Positions 1 to 8,310 are shown, numbered from the stretch's first letter. The stretch is DNA of 64,000 bases from Coriobacteriia bacterium (GCA_030603745.1 JAUVXE010000001.1:62001-126000); one strand, 5' to 3'. Numbers and translations: made by a program. Notes: generated by a model not told the origin, from the sequence alone.

Positions 1-1
1 C

Positions 2-766
2 AGGCAGCGCCCGCACGGGGAGGGGGAGGCGCGCGTGACCACGCGCCTCGTGAACCGCGCGCATCGCGCCGAGGCGTACGGGGCGGTCCGCGCCGCGGTG
101 CGGGCCGGCCGGCAGGCCTACGTCGTGTGCGCGCTCGTCGACGAGTCCGACTCCGTCCAGGTTCGCTCGGCGAACAAGGAGGCCGACCGGCTGCGCGCAG
201 AGGTCTTCCCCGACCTGCGCGTCGGGCTCCTGACCGGCAAGATGCGCACCCCGGAACGTCTCGACGCCATGCGCCGATTCCGCGCCGGGGAGGTCGACGT
301 CCTCGTGGCCACCACCGTCATCGAGGTCGGTGTCGACGTACCCAACGCCACGCTGATGATCATCGAGGACGCCGAGCGCTTCGGCCTCGCGCAGCTCCAC
401 CAGCTCCGCGGCCGCGTCGGGCGGGGCGAGCACCCCGGCGAGGTGCTGCTCTTCGCAGACCCCAAGAGTGCCGAGAGCAGGGCACGGATGGAGGCGATCG
501 TGTCGACATCCGACGGTTTCGAGCTCGCCGAGGCGGACCTCCGCCTGCGCGGGGCCGGACAGATGCTCGGCGAGGCCCAGCACGGGCTTCCCGAGCTCCG
601 CCTCGCGTCGCTCGTCGATGACGCGGCGCTCCTCGAGACCGCCCGCGACGACGCCAGGACGATCATCGAGGCCGATCCGCACCTGAGCGCGCCCGCCCAC
701 GGGCCCCTCGGCATCGAGGCGAGACGACGGTTCACGGACGCATGGACGTGGGTGAGCGCCGGATGA
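2..766 (+). CDS. recG: ATP-dependent DNA helicase RecG, C-terminal part (gene cut by window edge)
   Basis: This is the last 254 codons of RecG, the superfamily 2 helicase that remodels stalled replication forks and Holliday junctions. The frame is open from base 2, so the start lies upstream. The second helicase domain is visible: motif V (VATTVIEVGVDVPNA), then the ERFGLAQLHQLRGRVGRG stretch with the motif VI arginines. The RecG-specific tail follows (DLRLRGAGQMLGEAQHGLPE), which separates it from Mfd and other helicases. The stop overlaps the rsmD start by four bases (ATGA), so the two are probably translationally coupled. recG followed by coaD and the fatty acid genes is a common Gram-positive order. 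Confidence 0.96.
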   Translation, partial: RQRPHGEGEARVTTRLVNRAHRAEAYGAVRAAVRAGRQAYVVCALVDESDSVQVRSANKEADRLRAEVFPDLRVGLLTGKMRTPERLDAMRRFRAGEVDVLVATTVIEVGVDVPNATLMIIEDAERFGLAQLHQLRGRVGRGEHPGEVLLFADPKSAESRARMEAIVSTSDGFELAEADLRLRGAGQMLGEAQHGLPELRLASLVDDAALLETARDDARTIIEADPHLSAPAHGPLGIEARRRFTDAWTWVSAG

Positions 767-1344
767 GGATCGTGGCGGGCACCCTCGGCGGACGGACGAT
801 CACGGCACCGAAGGGCGCGACCACCCGCCCTACGTCGGATCGCGTCCGTGAGGCGCTCTTCAGCCGGCTCGAGGCGCTCGACGACGGCGCGCTCGTGGAC
901 GGCTCGGTGCTCGACGCGTTCGCCGGGAGCGGAGCCCTCGGGATCGAGGCGCTCTCGCGGGGGGCGGCATCGGCCACGTTCGTCGAGCGTGACCGCGCTG
1001 CGCTGACAGCGCTGCGGCGCAACATCGACGCGCTCGGCATCGCCTCTCGCACCCGCGTGACCCCGGCCGACCTGTTCGTCCTCGCTCGCCGCACGCCGCC
1101 GCCTGGGCATCCGTTCTCGTTGCTCTTTCTCGACCCTCCCTATAGAATCAACAAGTCCGAGGTCAGGCAAGTCGTCGAGCGTCTCGCCGCGACGAACGCG
1201 CTCAGCCCCGGCGCCCTGGTGGTGTGGGAGCACGCGACGGGCGAGCCGCCCGAGTGGCCGCCCGGATTCGAGTCGCTCGGTCCGCGGCGCTACGGAGACA
1301 CGACGATCGAGATCGCACGATGGAGAGGGGAGGGGACCGGATGA
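763..1344 (+). CDS. rsmD: 16S rRNA (guanine966-N2)-methyltransferase RsmD
   Basis: RsmD methylates G966 of 16S rRNA with S-adenosylmethionine in assembled small-subunit particles. The 193-residue product has motif I (DAFAGSGALGIEAL) and the catalytic FLDPPY motif typical of N2-guanine and N6-adenine methyltransferases. I place the start at the ATG at 763, which gives the family-typical N-terminus MRIVAGTLGG and overlaps the recG stop. An in-frame ATG seven codons upstream (742) would add an atypical leader. It is coupled to coaD downstream by another ATGA overlap, and rsmD-coaD is a widespread pair. Confidence 0.96.
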   Translation: MRIVAGTLGGRTITAPKGATTRPTSDRVREALFSRLEALDDGALVDGSVLDAFAGSGALGIEALSRGAASATFVERDRAALTALRRNIDALGIASRTRVTPADLFVLARRTPPPGHPFSLLFLDPPYRINKSEVRQVVERLAATNALSPGALVVWEHATGEPPEWPPGFESLGPRRYGDTTIEIARWRGEGTG

Positions 1345-1844
1345 AGCGGGGCATGTGTCCCGGTACCTTCGACCCGGTGACCTCGGGGCACCTCGACATC
1401 ATCGAGCGCGCCGCGACCCTCTTCGATGAGCTCGTGGTCGCTGTCGCCCTCAGTCCGGACAAGGGCGGCGGACCGCTCTTCTCCATCGATGAGCGGTGCG
1501 CGTTCATCGAGCAGGCGACCGAACACCTCCCTCACGTATCGGTACGGCCTTTTGATACTCTCTTGATGGATTTCGCCGCCGAGGTCGGGGCGACCGCCAT
1601 CATCAAGGGACTTCGGGCGGTGACCGACTTCGAACGCGAGTTCCAGATGGCCCAGCTGAACTACCGCATCTCGACCGAGATCGAGACGATGTTCATCATG
1701 GCCATCCCCGAGTACATGTATCTGAGTTCTTCGGCAGTCAAAGAGATAGCCCGACACGGTGGACCGATCGAAGGGCTCGTGCCGCTTCACGTGCACGACG
1801 CCCTCGAGGAACGCCTGGCGGGGTCCCGTTTAGGGAGGACGTAG
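1341..1844 (+). CDS. coaD: Phosphopantetheine adenylyltransferase CoaD
   Basis: CoaD makes dephospho-CoA from 4'-phosphopantetheine and ATP, the next to last step of coenzyme A synthesis. The 167-residue length fits the family. Two nucleotidyltransferase signatures are present: GTFDPVTSGHLDII near the N-terminus, containing the T/HxGH motif, and YLSSSAVKEIA near the C-terminus, the ISSTxxR-type position. The ATG at 1341 overlaps the rsmD stop and follows a purine-rich ribosome site (GGGGAGGGG). The product supplies the phosphopantetheine needed by the acyl carrier protein encoded 6 kb downstream. Confidence 0.97.
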   Translation: MKRGMCPGTFDPVTSGHLDIIERAATLFDELVVAVALSPDKGGGPLFSIDERCAFIEQATEHLPHVSVRPFDTLLMDFAAEVGATAIIKGLRAVTDFEREFQMAQLNYRISTEIETMFIMAIPEYMYLSSSAVKEIARHGGPIEGLVPLHVHDALEERLAGSRLGRT

Positions 1845-2321
1845 ATGGACATCATGGCCTTGATCGACCGGATCGAAGAGCTCGTCGACAACGGGCGCTC
1901 GATCCCGCTCTCCGGCTCGAAGATGGTCGACCCCGAGAAGGTCTACGAGATCGTCGATGAGATCAGGGCACAGTTCCCCGACGAGCTGAAGCAGGCGCGC
2001 TGGATCGTCAAGGAGCGTCAGGAGATGCTCGAGGAGGCGGAGAAGGAAGCCAACCGCATCCTCGAGGAGGCTCGGGACCGCGCGCAGGCCATCGCCAGCG
2101 AGCAGGAGATCGTCAAGCTCGCGGAGCAGCAGGCCGCCGCGATCATGGACGACGCGCGCACCAAGGAGCGCGAGATCCGTCTCGGCGCCGAGGACTACGC
2201 CGACGAGATGCTCGCCAACCTCGAGGTGAACCTCGGCAAGTTGCTCACCGCGGTCCAGCGTGGCCGAGACCGGCTCCAGGGCAAGGTCGGCGCCGGCGGG
2301 GGCGGCTCCCAGCAGCGATGA
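1845..2321 (+). CDS. DivIVA/SepIVA-like coiled-coil protein
   Basis: This 158-residue protein is acidic to neutral and almost wholly helical. A short N-terminal helix (ALIDRIEELVDNG) is followed by a long heptad-type coiled coil at about residues 45-140, rich in Glu, Ala, Arg and Gln, and a flexible Gly-rich tail. It has no enzymatic motif. In mycobacteria the gene between the coaD region and the DUF177/rnc region encodes SepIVA, a DivIVA-family septation factor, and this gene holds a comparable place and architecture. I infer a scaffold role in envelope growth or division. The start is the ATG right after the coaD stop, with GGGAGG six bases upstream. Confidence 0.7.
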   Translation: MDIMALIDRIEELVDNGRSIPLSGSKMVDPEKVYEIVDEIRAQFPDELKQARWIVKERQEMLEEAEKEANRILEEARDRAQAIASEQEIVKLAEQQAAAIMDDARTKEREIRLGAEDYADEMLANLEVNLGKLLTAVQRGRDRLQGKVGAGGGGSQQR

Positions 2322-2860
2322 GCGCGACGCTGCGCATCGACCTGTCCGAGGTCCTCGCCGAGACGGGCCGCTCCGTCGACCTCGACGACGAGGTCCCGCT
2401 CGACTCGCTCACGATCGGCGACACGGTCGCCGTCTTCGAAGACCGTCCCCGGGTCCGGGCCTCGATCTCCAACGCGGGCGAGGGCCTCGTGCTCCTCGGC
2501 GAGGTGCAGGCCGAGGCCCGCATGGAGTGCTCCCGCTGCCTGGAGCCGTTCACCACCTCGCTCACCGGCTCGCTCGAGGGCACGCTGACCGTGCCCGAGG
2601 AGCGTCCCGCGATCGGTGAGGACGAGGAGTGGTACCCGATCGACCCCGACGGGAGCGCGGACCTGCTCCCGGCGGTCATCGCCGCCCTCGGCATCGAGAT
2701 CCCCTACGCCCCGCTCCACGACGAGGCGTGTCTCGGCATCTGCCCCACCTGCGGCTGCGACCTGAATCGCGATACGTGCACGTGCGAGACGCCCGATCCG
2801 TCGGACGAGGGGCCGTTCGCCGCCCTCAAGGGCCTCATCGCCGAGGACGAGGCCGAGTAG
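2318..2860 (+). CDS. DUF177 (YceD family) protein with C-terminal zinc-ribbon cysteines
   Basis: This 180-residue YceD/DUF177 protein is of a type almost always encoded directly before rpmF, and in plants and bacteria linked to 23S rRNA accumulation. A mid-protein Cys pair (CSRCLEPF, about residues 71-74) is the family signature. The C-terminus carries a dense Cys cluster (C138, C142, C145, C147, C154, C156) that looks able to bind zinc and is typical of the actinobacterial subgroup. The start ATG overlaps the stop of the upstream coiled-coil gene. Its biochemical activity is not established, and linkage to rpmF argues for a ribosome assembly role. Confidence 0.88.
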   Translation: MSATLRIDLSEVLAETGRSVDLDDEVPLDSLTIGDTVAVFEDRPRVRASISNAGEGLVLLGEVQAEARMECSRCLEPFTTSLTGSLEGTLTVPEERPAIGEDEEWYPIDPDGSADLLPAVIAALGIEIPYAPLHDEACLGICPTCGCDLNRDTCTCETPDPSDEGPFAALKGLIAEDEAE

Positions 2861-2886
2861 GCGTCTACCCACCACGCGGGGCCGTG

Positions 2887-2956
2887 TGCTATAGTCTGTC
2901 GCCGTGCGGCCGCAGGTCGCCTGGTATGAACACCCTACGACGGCCCGGCGCCGTCG
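2887..2956 (+). promoter_or_regulatory. Extended -10 promoter and leader hairpin for rpmF
   Basis: A TG-n-TATAGT extended -10 element lies at 2887-2895 inside TGTGCTATAGT, with no convincing -35 box. Within the presumed leader, CGACGGC (2938-2944) and GCCGTCG (2950-2956) can form a 7 bp hairpin with a five-base loop, ending eight bases before the rpmF ribosome site GAAGGAG (2965-2971). The promoter would drive rpmF and plsX. Confidence 0.6.
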
Positions 2957-2976
2957 CGCTGAACGAAGGAGACACC

Positions 2977-3153
2977 ATGCCTGTCCCCAAGCGGAAGACC
3001 TCACGAGCCGTCCGTGACGCCCGTCGCGCCACGCACGCCATCGACGCGCCCGCCAAGTCGGTGTGCCCGCAGTGCCACTCTCCCAAGCTCCCGCACCGCG
3101 TGTGCGGCGAGTGCGGCTACTACAACGGCAAGGAAGTCATCGACACCGAGTAG
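2977..3153 (+). CDS. rpmF: Large ribosomal subunit protein bL32
   Basis: A 58-residue basic ribosomal protein. Its N-terminus ([18 protein letters not shown]) is typical of bL32. It has two zinc-binding Cys pairs, CPQC and CGEC, so this is the zinc-containing (C+) form. The start ATG lies five bases after GAAGGAG. The gene sits between the DUF177 gene and plsX, as in many bacteria, where rpmF and fatty acid genes share transcripts. A promoter at 2887-2895 gives it transcription independent of the upstream group. Confidence 0.97.
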   Translation: MPVPKRKTSRAVRDARRATHAIDAPAKSVCPQCHSPKLPHRVCGECGYYNGKEVIDTE

Positions 3154-3203
3154 CACTCCGTGCGTGGTGTCAGGACGGTATCAGCGCGGACGTGGAGGGT
3201 GCG

Positions 3204-4208
3204 ATGAGCGAGGCACGACCGGTCCGCGTGGTGGTCGACGCCATGGGCGGGGATCACGCGCCGGGACACATCCTCGCAGGCGTCGAGCGCGCCGTTGCCG
3301 CCGATACCTCGGTCGAGGTCGTCCTGACCGGGGACGACGCGGTGGTGACCCCCTTCGCCGCCACGCGTGACCGCGTGACGGCGCACGCCACCACCGAGGT
3401 CATCGCGATGGGCGAGCACCCTGCCCAGGCGGTGCGGTCCAAGAAGGACTCCTCGATCGTCGTCGGCTGCCGCCTTGTTCGCGAGGGGTCGGCCGACGCC
3501 TTCTTCTCCGCCGGCTCCACCGGCGCCTGCATGGCGGCCGCCACCCTCGTGATGGGCCGCGTGAAGGGCGTCTCGCGACCCGCGATCGCGACCGTCATCC
3601 CCACCGTCGGCGCGCCGGCGGTCCTGCTCGATGTCGGGGCGAACGCCGACTGCAAGCCGGAGCACCTCCTCCAGTTCGGCCTCATGGGCGCGGCGTACGC
3701 GGAGACGGTCCTCGGCGTGAGCGCCCCCCGCATCGGCCTGCTCAACATCGGCGAGGAGCCCACGAAGGGCTCGCAGCTCGCCATCGACGCGCACGTGGCG
3801 ATGGCCGCCTCGCTCGAGGGGTTCGTCGGCAACATCGAGGGTCGCGACGTCTTGGCCGGCGAGGTCGACGTCATCGTCACCGACGGTTTCACCGGTAACG
3901 TCGCACTCAAGCTCCTGGAGGGCACCTCGGCCGCGCTGCTCGGCCAGATGCGCGACGTCATGACCGCCACGCCGCTGCGGACCGCCGCGGCCGCGATCCT
4001 CAAGCCGGGTCTGCGCGAGCTCAAGCGCCGCCTCGACCCCGACACCTACGGGGGAGCGCCGCTCCTCGGCGTCGACGGGGTCTGCATCATAGGCCACGGC
4101 AGCTCAGGGCCCGACGCGGTCGCCGCCGCCGTCAGGGTCGCCGCACAGGCGGTCCGGGGGGACCTCGCCGGTCGCATCGGGCACGCGGTCCGCGCCACGG
4201 AAACGTAG
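3204..4208 (+). CDS. plsX: Phosphate acyltransferase PlsX
   Basis: PlsX converts acyl-ACP to acyl-phosphate, the donor used by PlsY to acylate glycerol-3-phosphate, so it links fatty acid synthesis to phospholipids at the membrane surface. The 334-residue protein begins with the hallmark VVVDAMGGDHAP. It also contains SAGSTGACMA, LLDVGANADCKPEHL and VTDGFTGNVALK. The ATG at 3204 follows GGAGGG. Upstream in-frame codons read into rpmF sequence in another frame and are not credible. No plsY is in the window. Confidence 0.97.
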   Translation: MSEARPVRVVVDAMGGDHAPGHILAGVERAVAADTSVEVVLTGDDAVVTPFAATRDRVTAHATTEVIAMGEHPAQAVRSKKDSSIVVGCRLVREGSADAFFSAGSTGACMAAATLVMGRVKGVSRPAIATVIPTVGAPAVLLDVGANADCKPEHLLQFGLMGAAYAETVLGVSAPRIGLLNIGEEPTKGSQLAIDAHVAMAASLEGFVGNIEGRDVLAGEVDVIVTDGFTGNVALKLLEGTSAALLGQMRDVMTATPLRTAAAAILKPGLRELKRRLDPDTYGGAPLLGVDGVCIIGHGSSGPDAVAAAVRVAAQAVRGDLAGRIGHAVRATET

Positions 4209-4220
4209 GTACCCGCCCCT

Positions 4221-4271
4221 TTGCGCCACGCGCGCGCCCGTGTACACTACTCGGACATCCCGTCCGGGATG
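4221..4271 (+). promoter_or_regulatory. fabH promoter with an inverted repeat at the expected transcription start
   Basis: TTGCGC (4221-4226), a 16-base spacer and TACACT (4243-4248) form a good sigma-A-type promoter in the 89-base gap after plsX. Immediately downstream, CATCCCG (4256-4262) and CGGGATG (4265-4271) form a perfect inverted repeat around two bases, spanning or just following the expected start. It could be an operator for the fatty acid operon or a 5' RNA hairpin. Confidence 0.6.
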
Positions 4272-4297
4272 ATGACCTCCGAGGAGTAAACCCGCTG

Positions 4298-5302
4298 ATG
4301 ATGCGCGCCGCCCGCATAACTGGGATTGGTTCATACCTTCCTTCGCGCGTGCTCTGCAACGCGGAGCTCGAGCGCATGGTCGACACCAGCGACGAGTGGA
4401 TCACCACACGTACCGGGATCCGTGAGCGCCGCCTCGCCGAGGAGGGCCAGGCCACCTCCGACCTCGCTGTGGTCGCCGTCGAGCGCGCGCTCGTCGACGC
4501 CGGCCTGGGTCCTGCCGACATCGACCTGCTCGTGGTCGGCACGTCGAGCCCCGACATGATCCTGCCCGCGACCGCCTGCCTGGTGCAGGCCCGCCTCGGC
4601 ATGTCCTGTCCGGCGTTCGACGTGAACGCGGCGTGCTCCGGGTTCCCGTACGCGCTTCAGGTGGCGACCTCGGCGATCGAGGCCGGGCGCGCCTCCCGCG
4701 TGGTCGTCGTGGGGGCCGACGCGCTCACCCGGCATATCGATTTCGCCGACCGTGCCACCTGCGTGCTCTTCGGAGACGGTGCGGGAGCGGTGGTGGTCGA
4801 GGCGGCCGAGGAGCCCGGAGTGCTCGGGATCGTGCTCGGGGCGGACGGACGCGGCGCCGATATGCTGCGGATCGCGGCCGGGGGCTCGGCAGCGCCCGCG
4901 ACGCCCGAGCGGCTCGCGGCGGGGGAGCAGTACCTCACGATGAACGGCAACGAGGTCTTCCGCTTCGCGGTCAAGGTGATCCCCGCGGCCACCCGTGAGG
5001 CGCTCGAGGCGAGCGGGTGCTCCGTCGAAGACCTCGCGTGGCTCGTCCCGCACCAGGCGAACCAGCGCATCCTCAACACGGTCGGCGAGCGCCTCGGGAT
5101 CGACCCCGAGCGCGTCTTCAGCCACGTGCACCGCACCGGGAACACGTCGGCGGCCTCGATTCCGCTGGCCCTCGACGACCTGTATACTAGCGGGCGACTC
5201 GCCCCCGGAGACCTCGTCGCCCTCGTCGGCTTCGGTGCCGGTCTGACCTGGGGAGCCGCGGTGGTCCGCTGGACCAAGGCCCGAACGACCAAGGAGATGT
5301 AG
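4298..5302 (+). CDS. fabH: Beta-ketoacyl-ACP synthase III FabH
   Basis: FabH starts fatty acid synthesis by condensing an acyl-CoA primer with malonyl-ACP. The 334-residue product carries the Cys-His-Asn triad: Cys113 in VNAACSGFPYAL, His in VPHQANQRI and Asn in RTGNTSAAS. The N-terminal ITGIGSYLPSRVL and the TRTGIRERR loop are typical. Two adjacent ATG codons (4298 and 4301) could start it. GAGGAG lies 11 bases before the first, a rather long spacing. Its promoter is at 4221-4248, and fabK follows with no gap. Confidence 0.97.
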   Translation: MMRAARITGIGSYLPSRVLCNAELERMVDTSDEWITTRTGIRERRLAEEGQATSDLAVVAVERALVDAGLGPADIDLLVVGTSSPDMILPATACLVQARLGMSCPAFDVNAACSGFPYALQVATSAIEAGRASRVVVVGADALTRHIDFADRATCVLFGDGAGAVVVEAAEEPGVLGIVLGADGRGADMLRIAAGGSAAPATPERLAAGEQYLTMNGNEVFRFAVKVIPAATREALEASGCSVEDLAWLVPHQANQRILNTVGERLGIDPERVFSHVHRTGNTSAASIPLALDDLYTSGRLAPGDLVALVGFGAGLTWGAAVVRWTKARTTKEM

Positions 5303-6259
5303 ATGGCCCTTCGGACCAGAATCACCGACCTGCTCGAGATAGAGCACCCTGTCATCCAGGGCGGCATGGCGTGGACCGCCACCGCGGAGCTCTCCGCGGC
5401 GGTCAGCAACGGCGGCGGCCTCGGCGTCATCGGCGCCGGTCACATGCCCACCGAGCTGCTACGCGAGCAGATCCGCCTCGCCAAAGAGCTGACCGACAAG
5501 CCGTTCGGCGTCAACCTGATGCTCCTCACCCCGCACATCGACGAACTCGTCGAGATGGTCCTCGAGGAGGGCGTCCACGCCGTCACCACCGGCGCGGGCA
5601 ACCCCGGCAAGTACATGGCCGCCTTCAAGGACCGCGGCATCAAGGTCCTGCCGATCGCCCCGAGCGTGGCGCTCGCGAAGCGCCTCGAGTCCATCGGCGC
5701 CGACGCGATCATCGGCGAGGGCATGGAGGCCGGCGGTCACATCGGCGATCTCACCACCATGGTGCTCACGCCCCAGCTCGTGGACGCGGTCGAGGTTCCG
5801 GTCGTCGCCGCCGGCGGCATCGCCGACGGGCGCGGTGTCGCGGCGGCGTTCGCGCTCGGCGCCGAGGGCATCCAGGTCGGCACCCGGTTCATGTGCGCCA
5901 CCGAGTGCACGATCCACCCCGAGGTCAAGGCACGCATCGTCAAGGCGCGCGACCGCGACACCGTCGTCACCGGCTACTCCACCGGACACCCCGTCCGTGT
6001 CATCAAGAACCGGCTCGCCAAGATCCTCGGCGAGCTCGATCGTGACAACAAGCCCGAGGAGATCGAGACCCTCGGCGCCGGCAAGCTCGCGCTGTGCATG
6101 CGCGAGGGCGACCTCGACATGGGCAGTCTCATGGCGGGTCAGGCGGCGGCGATGGTCTCGTGCGTCCAGCCGGCCGCGGAGATCATCGAGGAGCTCGTCT
6201 CCGACGCGGTCCAGGTGATGGAGGCACTCTCCGAGACGGCCGGCGCGGTGCGGAAGTGA
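5303..6259 (+). CDS. fabK: Enoyl-ACP reductase FabK (FMN-dependent)
   Basis: FabK is the flavin-dependent enoyl-ACP reductase that finishes each elongation cycle and replaces FabI in many Gram-positive bacteria. The 318-residue TIM-barrel protein starts with ITDLLEIEHPVIQGGMAW. It has the flavin-site motif EAGGHIGD containing the conserved catalytic-region His146, and VVAAGGIADGRG for FMN phosphate binding. Position between fabH and fabD supports the FabK assignment over nitronate monooxygenase. The ATG directly follows the fabH TAG, with AAGGAGA upstream. No FabI-like gene is present, so intrinsic triclosan tolerance is a reasonable inference. Confidence 0.93.
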   Translation: MALRTRITDLLEIEHPVIQGGMAWTATAELSAAVSNGGGLGVIGAGHMPTELLREQIRLAKELTDKPFGVNLMLLTPHIDELVEMVLEEGVHAVTTGAGNPGKYMAAFKDRGIKVLPIAPSVALAKRLESIGADAIIGEGMEAGGHIGDLTTMVLTPQLVDAVEVPVVAAGGIADGRGVAAAFALGAEGIQVGTRFMCATECTIHPEVKARIVKARDRDTVVTGYSTGHPVRVIKNRLAKILGELDRDNKPEEIETLGAGKLALCMREGDLDMGSLMAGQAAAMVSCVQPAAEIIEELVSDAVQVMEALSETAGAVRK

Positions 6260-6264
6260 CGGGC

Positions 6265-7179
6265 ATGCAGGCCGCACTCGTCTTCCCCGGACAGGGCTCG
6301 CAGCGCCCGGGCATGCTCGATCGGGTCCCGGAGACCGACGCCCTCGACCGCCTGCTCGACGCCGCCGAGGCGCTGACCGGGCGTGAGCTCCGCTCGCTCG
6401 CGTCCGAGGGGCGCCCCGAGGACCTCACCGACACCACCGTCGCGCAGCCGCTCCTCTACCTCGCCGACTGGGCGTGGGGCCGCGCGCTGCTCGACATCGG
6501 CGTGACGCCCGCCTACGTCGCCGGACACAGCCTCGGCGAGCTCGCGGCCCTCGCGGTCGCGGAAGTCTACTCGCCCGAGGCGGGTCTCGAGCTCGTCTGC
6601 GAGCGTTCCCGGCTCATGGCCGAGACCGCGGCGCGCACGCCGGGGACGATGGCGGCGTGCCTCGGCCTGGACGCCGAGGTGGTGACGTCGGTCGTCGACC
6701 CGGTGGAGGGGGTGTGGGTCGCCAACGACAACGCTCCGGGACAGATCGTCATCTCGGGCACCGCCGAGGGCGTCAGCGTCGCCACTGCCCTCCTGAACGA
6801 CGCCGGCGCTCGCCGGGTGGTCGCCCTCGACGTATCGGGGCCGTTCCACTCGCCGCTGATGGCGCCTGCCGCCGACGCGTTCGCGCAGATCCTCGCCGGC
6901 ACGGAGATGGCCGACGCGGCGATCCCCGTCATCCAGAACACCCGGCCCGTGCCTTCGACCGCGGCAGGCGAGATCCGCGGGGCCCTCGCCGCGCAGATCA
7001 CCGCTCCGGTAGAGTGGACGTCAGCGATGCGCTACCTCGCCGGCCATCCGCCCATGACCGTGGTGGAGGCCGGCCCGGGGTCGGTCCTGCGTGGGCTCGC
7101 CCGGAGGATCGACGGCCTGGGCGCGGTCAGCGTCGAAGATGTCGGTCTCGAAGTCCTCGTCGAGGAGGTACTGCGATGA
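6265..7179 (+). CDS. fabD: Malonyl-CoA:ACP transacylase FabD
   Basis: FabD moves the malonyl group from CoA to acyl carrier protein. The 304-residue protein has the N-terminal FPGQGSQ loop and the nucleophile elbow GHSLGEL (Ser89). The catalytic His lies in SGPFHSPLM and the substrate-side Gln in IQNTRPV. I start it at the ATG at 6265 by family alignment. A GTG at 6256 overlapping the fabK stop is an alternative, adding three residues and tighter coupling. Its stop overlaps the fabG start (ATGA). Confidence 0.96.
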   Translation: MQAALVFPGQGSQRPGMLDRVPETDALDRLLDAAEALTGRELRSLASEGRPEDLTDTTVAQPLLYLADWAWGRALLDIGVTPAYVAGHSLGELAALAVAEVYSPEAGLELVCERSRLMAETAARTPGTMAACLGLDAEVVTSVVDPVEGVWVANDNAPGQIVISGTAEGVSVATALLNDAGARRVVALDVSGPFHSPLMAPAADAFAQILAGTEMADAAIPVIQNTRPVPSTAAGEIRGALAAQITAPVEWTSAMRYLAGHPPMTVVEAGPGSVLRGLARRIDGLGAVSVEDVGLEVLVEEVLR

Positions 7180-7925
7180 GTTCTCTGGAATCCAGGGTCG
7201 CGCTCGTCACCGGCGCCTCGCGCGGCATCGGCGCGGCGGTCGCGCGCACCCTTGCCGCCCGTGGTGCCCTCGTCGCCGTCAACTATGCGGGAAGCGCCGA
7301 TGCGGCGGCCGCGGTGGTCGCGGGGATCGAGGAGGCCGGTGGGACCGCGGCGGTCTTCCAGGCCGATGTCTCCGATCCCGTTCAGGCGACCGCGCTCGTC
7401 GAGGCGGTGACGGCACGGTTCGGCCGGCTCGACATCGTGGTCAACAACGCCGGCATCACCCGTGACGGCCTGCTCGTCAGGATGTCCGACGAGGACTGGG
7501 ACGCGGTGGTGCGCACCAACCTCACCGGCGCCTTCACGATCACGCGTGCCGCCGCCAAGGTCATGATGCGCGCCCGCGCCGGCTCGATCATCAACATCTC
7601 CTCGGTCGTCGGGCTCACCGGCAACGCCGGGCAGGCGAACTACGCCGCCGCCAAGGCCGGGATGATCGGTCTGACCAGGTCGGTCGCCCGTGAGCTCGCG
7701 TCACGGTCGGTTCGCGTCAACGCGATCGCGCCGGGCTTCATCGAGACCGACATGACCTGCGAGCTCTCGCCCGCGGTCCGCGAGGCCGCCCTCGGCCAGG
7801 TCGCCATGGGCACCTTCGGGCAGCCCGAGGACATCGCAGCGGCGGTCGCATTCCTGGCCTCGGATGAGGCCCGCTACATCACCGGTCAGGTCCTCGCGGT
7901 CGACGGGGGCATGACGTTCGTCTAG
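7176..7925 (+). CDS. fabG: 3-oxoacyl-ACP reductase FabG
   Basis: FabG is the NADPH-dependent ketoacyl-ACP reductase of the elongation cycle. The 249-residue short-chain dehydrogenase has the TGASRGIG dinucleotide loop and the NNAG motif. Its catalytic Ser-Tyr-Lys set is INISSVVG followed by YAAAKAG, and the C-terminal end VDGGM is typical of FabG tetramers. It starts at the ATG overlapping the fabD stop, after GAGGAGG. It is the last gene before a 55-base gap leading to acpP. Confidence 0.97.
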   Translation: MSSLESRVALVTGASRGIGAAVARTLAARGALVAVNYAGSADAAAAVVAGIEEAGGTAAVFQADVSDPVQATALVEAVTARFGRLDIVVNNAGITRDGLLVRMSDEDWDAVVRTNLTGAFTITRAAAKVMMRARAGSIINISSVVGLTGNAGQANYAAAKAGMIGLTRSVARELASRSVRVNAIAPGFIETDMTCELSPAVREAALGQVAMGTFGQPEDIAAAVAFLASDEARYITGQVLAVDGGMTFV

Positions 7926-7931
7926 AGTGCA

Positions 7932-7967
7932 CGGCGGTATTGTCCGCCGAACCCCCTCGGAAGGAGG
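7932..7967 (+). promoter_or_regulatory. fabG-acpP intergenic hairpin and strong acpP ribosome site
   Basis: CGGCGG (7932-7937) and CCGCCG (7944-7949) flank a six-base loop just after the fabG stop. A strong AAGGAGG site at 7961-7967 follows, but 13 bases before the acpP ATG, which is longer than usual. The preceding CCTC can pair with the GAGG of this site. No promoter is evident in the gap, so acpP probably depends on read-through from fabH. Confidence 0.45.
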
Positions 7968-7980
7968 TGTGGTAGGACTG

Positions 7981-8220
7981 ATGGAGAGAGAAGAGATCCT
8001 TGAGAAGGTGACCGAGGTCATCGTCGATCAGCTCAACGTCGAGCGTGACGATATCGCCGAGGAGGCCTCGTTCATCGACGACCTGGGCGCCGACTCGCTC
8101 GACCTCGTCGAGCTAGTCATGGCGCTCGAGGCCGAGTTCGGGATGTCGATCCCGGACGAGGACGTCGAGACGATCAAGACCGTCGGCGACGCGGTCGCCT
8201 ACGTGGAGGCGAACGCCTAG
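7981..8220 (+). CDS. acpP: Acyl carrier protein
   Basis: A 79-residue, strongly acidic four-helix carrier protein. The phosphopantetheine attachment site is Ser39 in [15 protein letters not shown], the classic ACP motif. It carries growing acyl chains for FabD, FabH, FabF, FabG, FabK and PlsX encoded around it. The ATG at 7981 gives the usual ACP length. In-frame GTG (7969) and CTG (7978) codons closer to the ribosome site are possible alternatives. A strong terminator-like hairpin follows at 8233-8280, which may raise acpP relative to the genes after it. Confidence 0.97.
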   Translation: MEREEILEKVTEVIVDQLNVERDDIAEEASFIDDLGADSLDLVELVMALEAEFGMSIPDEDVETIKTVGDAVAYVEANA

Positions 8221-8232
8221 CAGTGAACACCT

Positions 8233-8280
8233 CCCCGGGCCGCCGCGGATGACTTCGCGCCGGCCCGGGGTCTTCCTGTT
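8233..8280 (+). terminator. Intrinsic terminator after acpP
   Basis: CCCCGGGCCG (8233-8242) and CGGCCCGGGG (8261-8270) form a perfect 10 bp stem, with an inner region able to add CGCG/CGCG pairs. The T-rich tail TCTTCCTGTT follows. It separates the fabH-acpP transcript from the second FabK-like gene and fabF, although some read-through is likely because no clear promoter follows. Confidence 0.75.
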
Positions 8281-8310
8281 CCCGGCCACCCCCGAACGGA
8301 GGCCCGAGAA

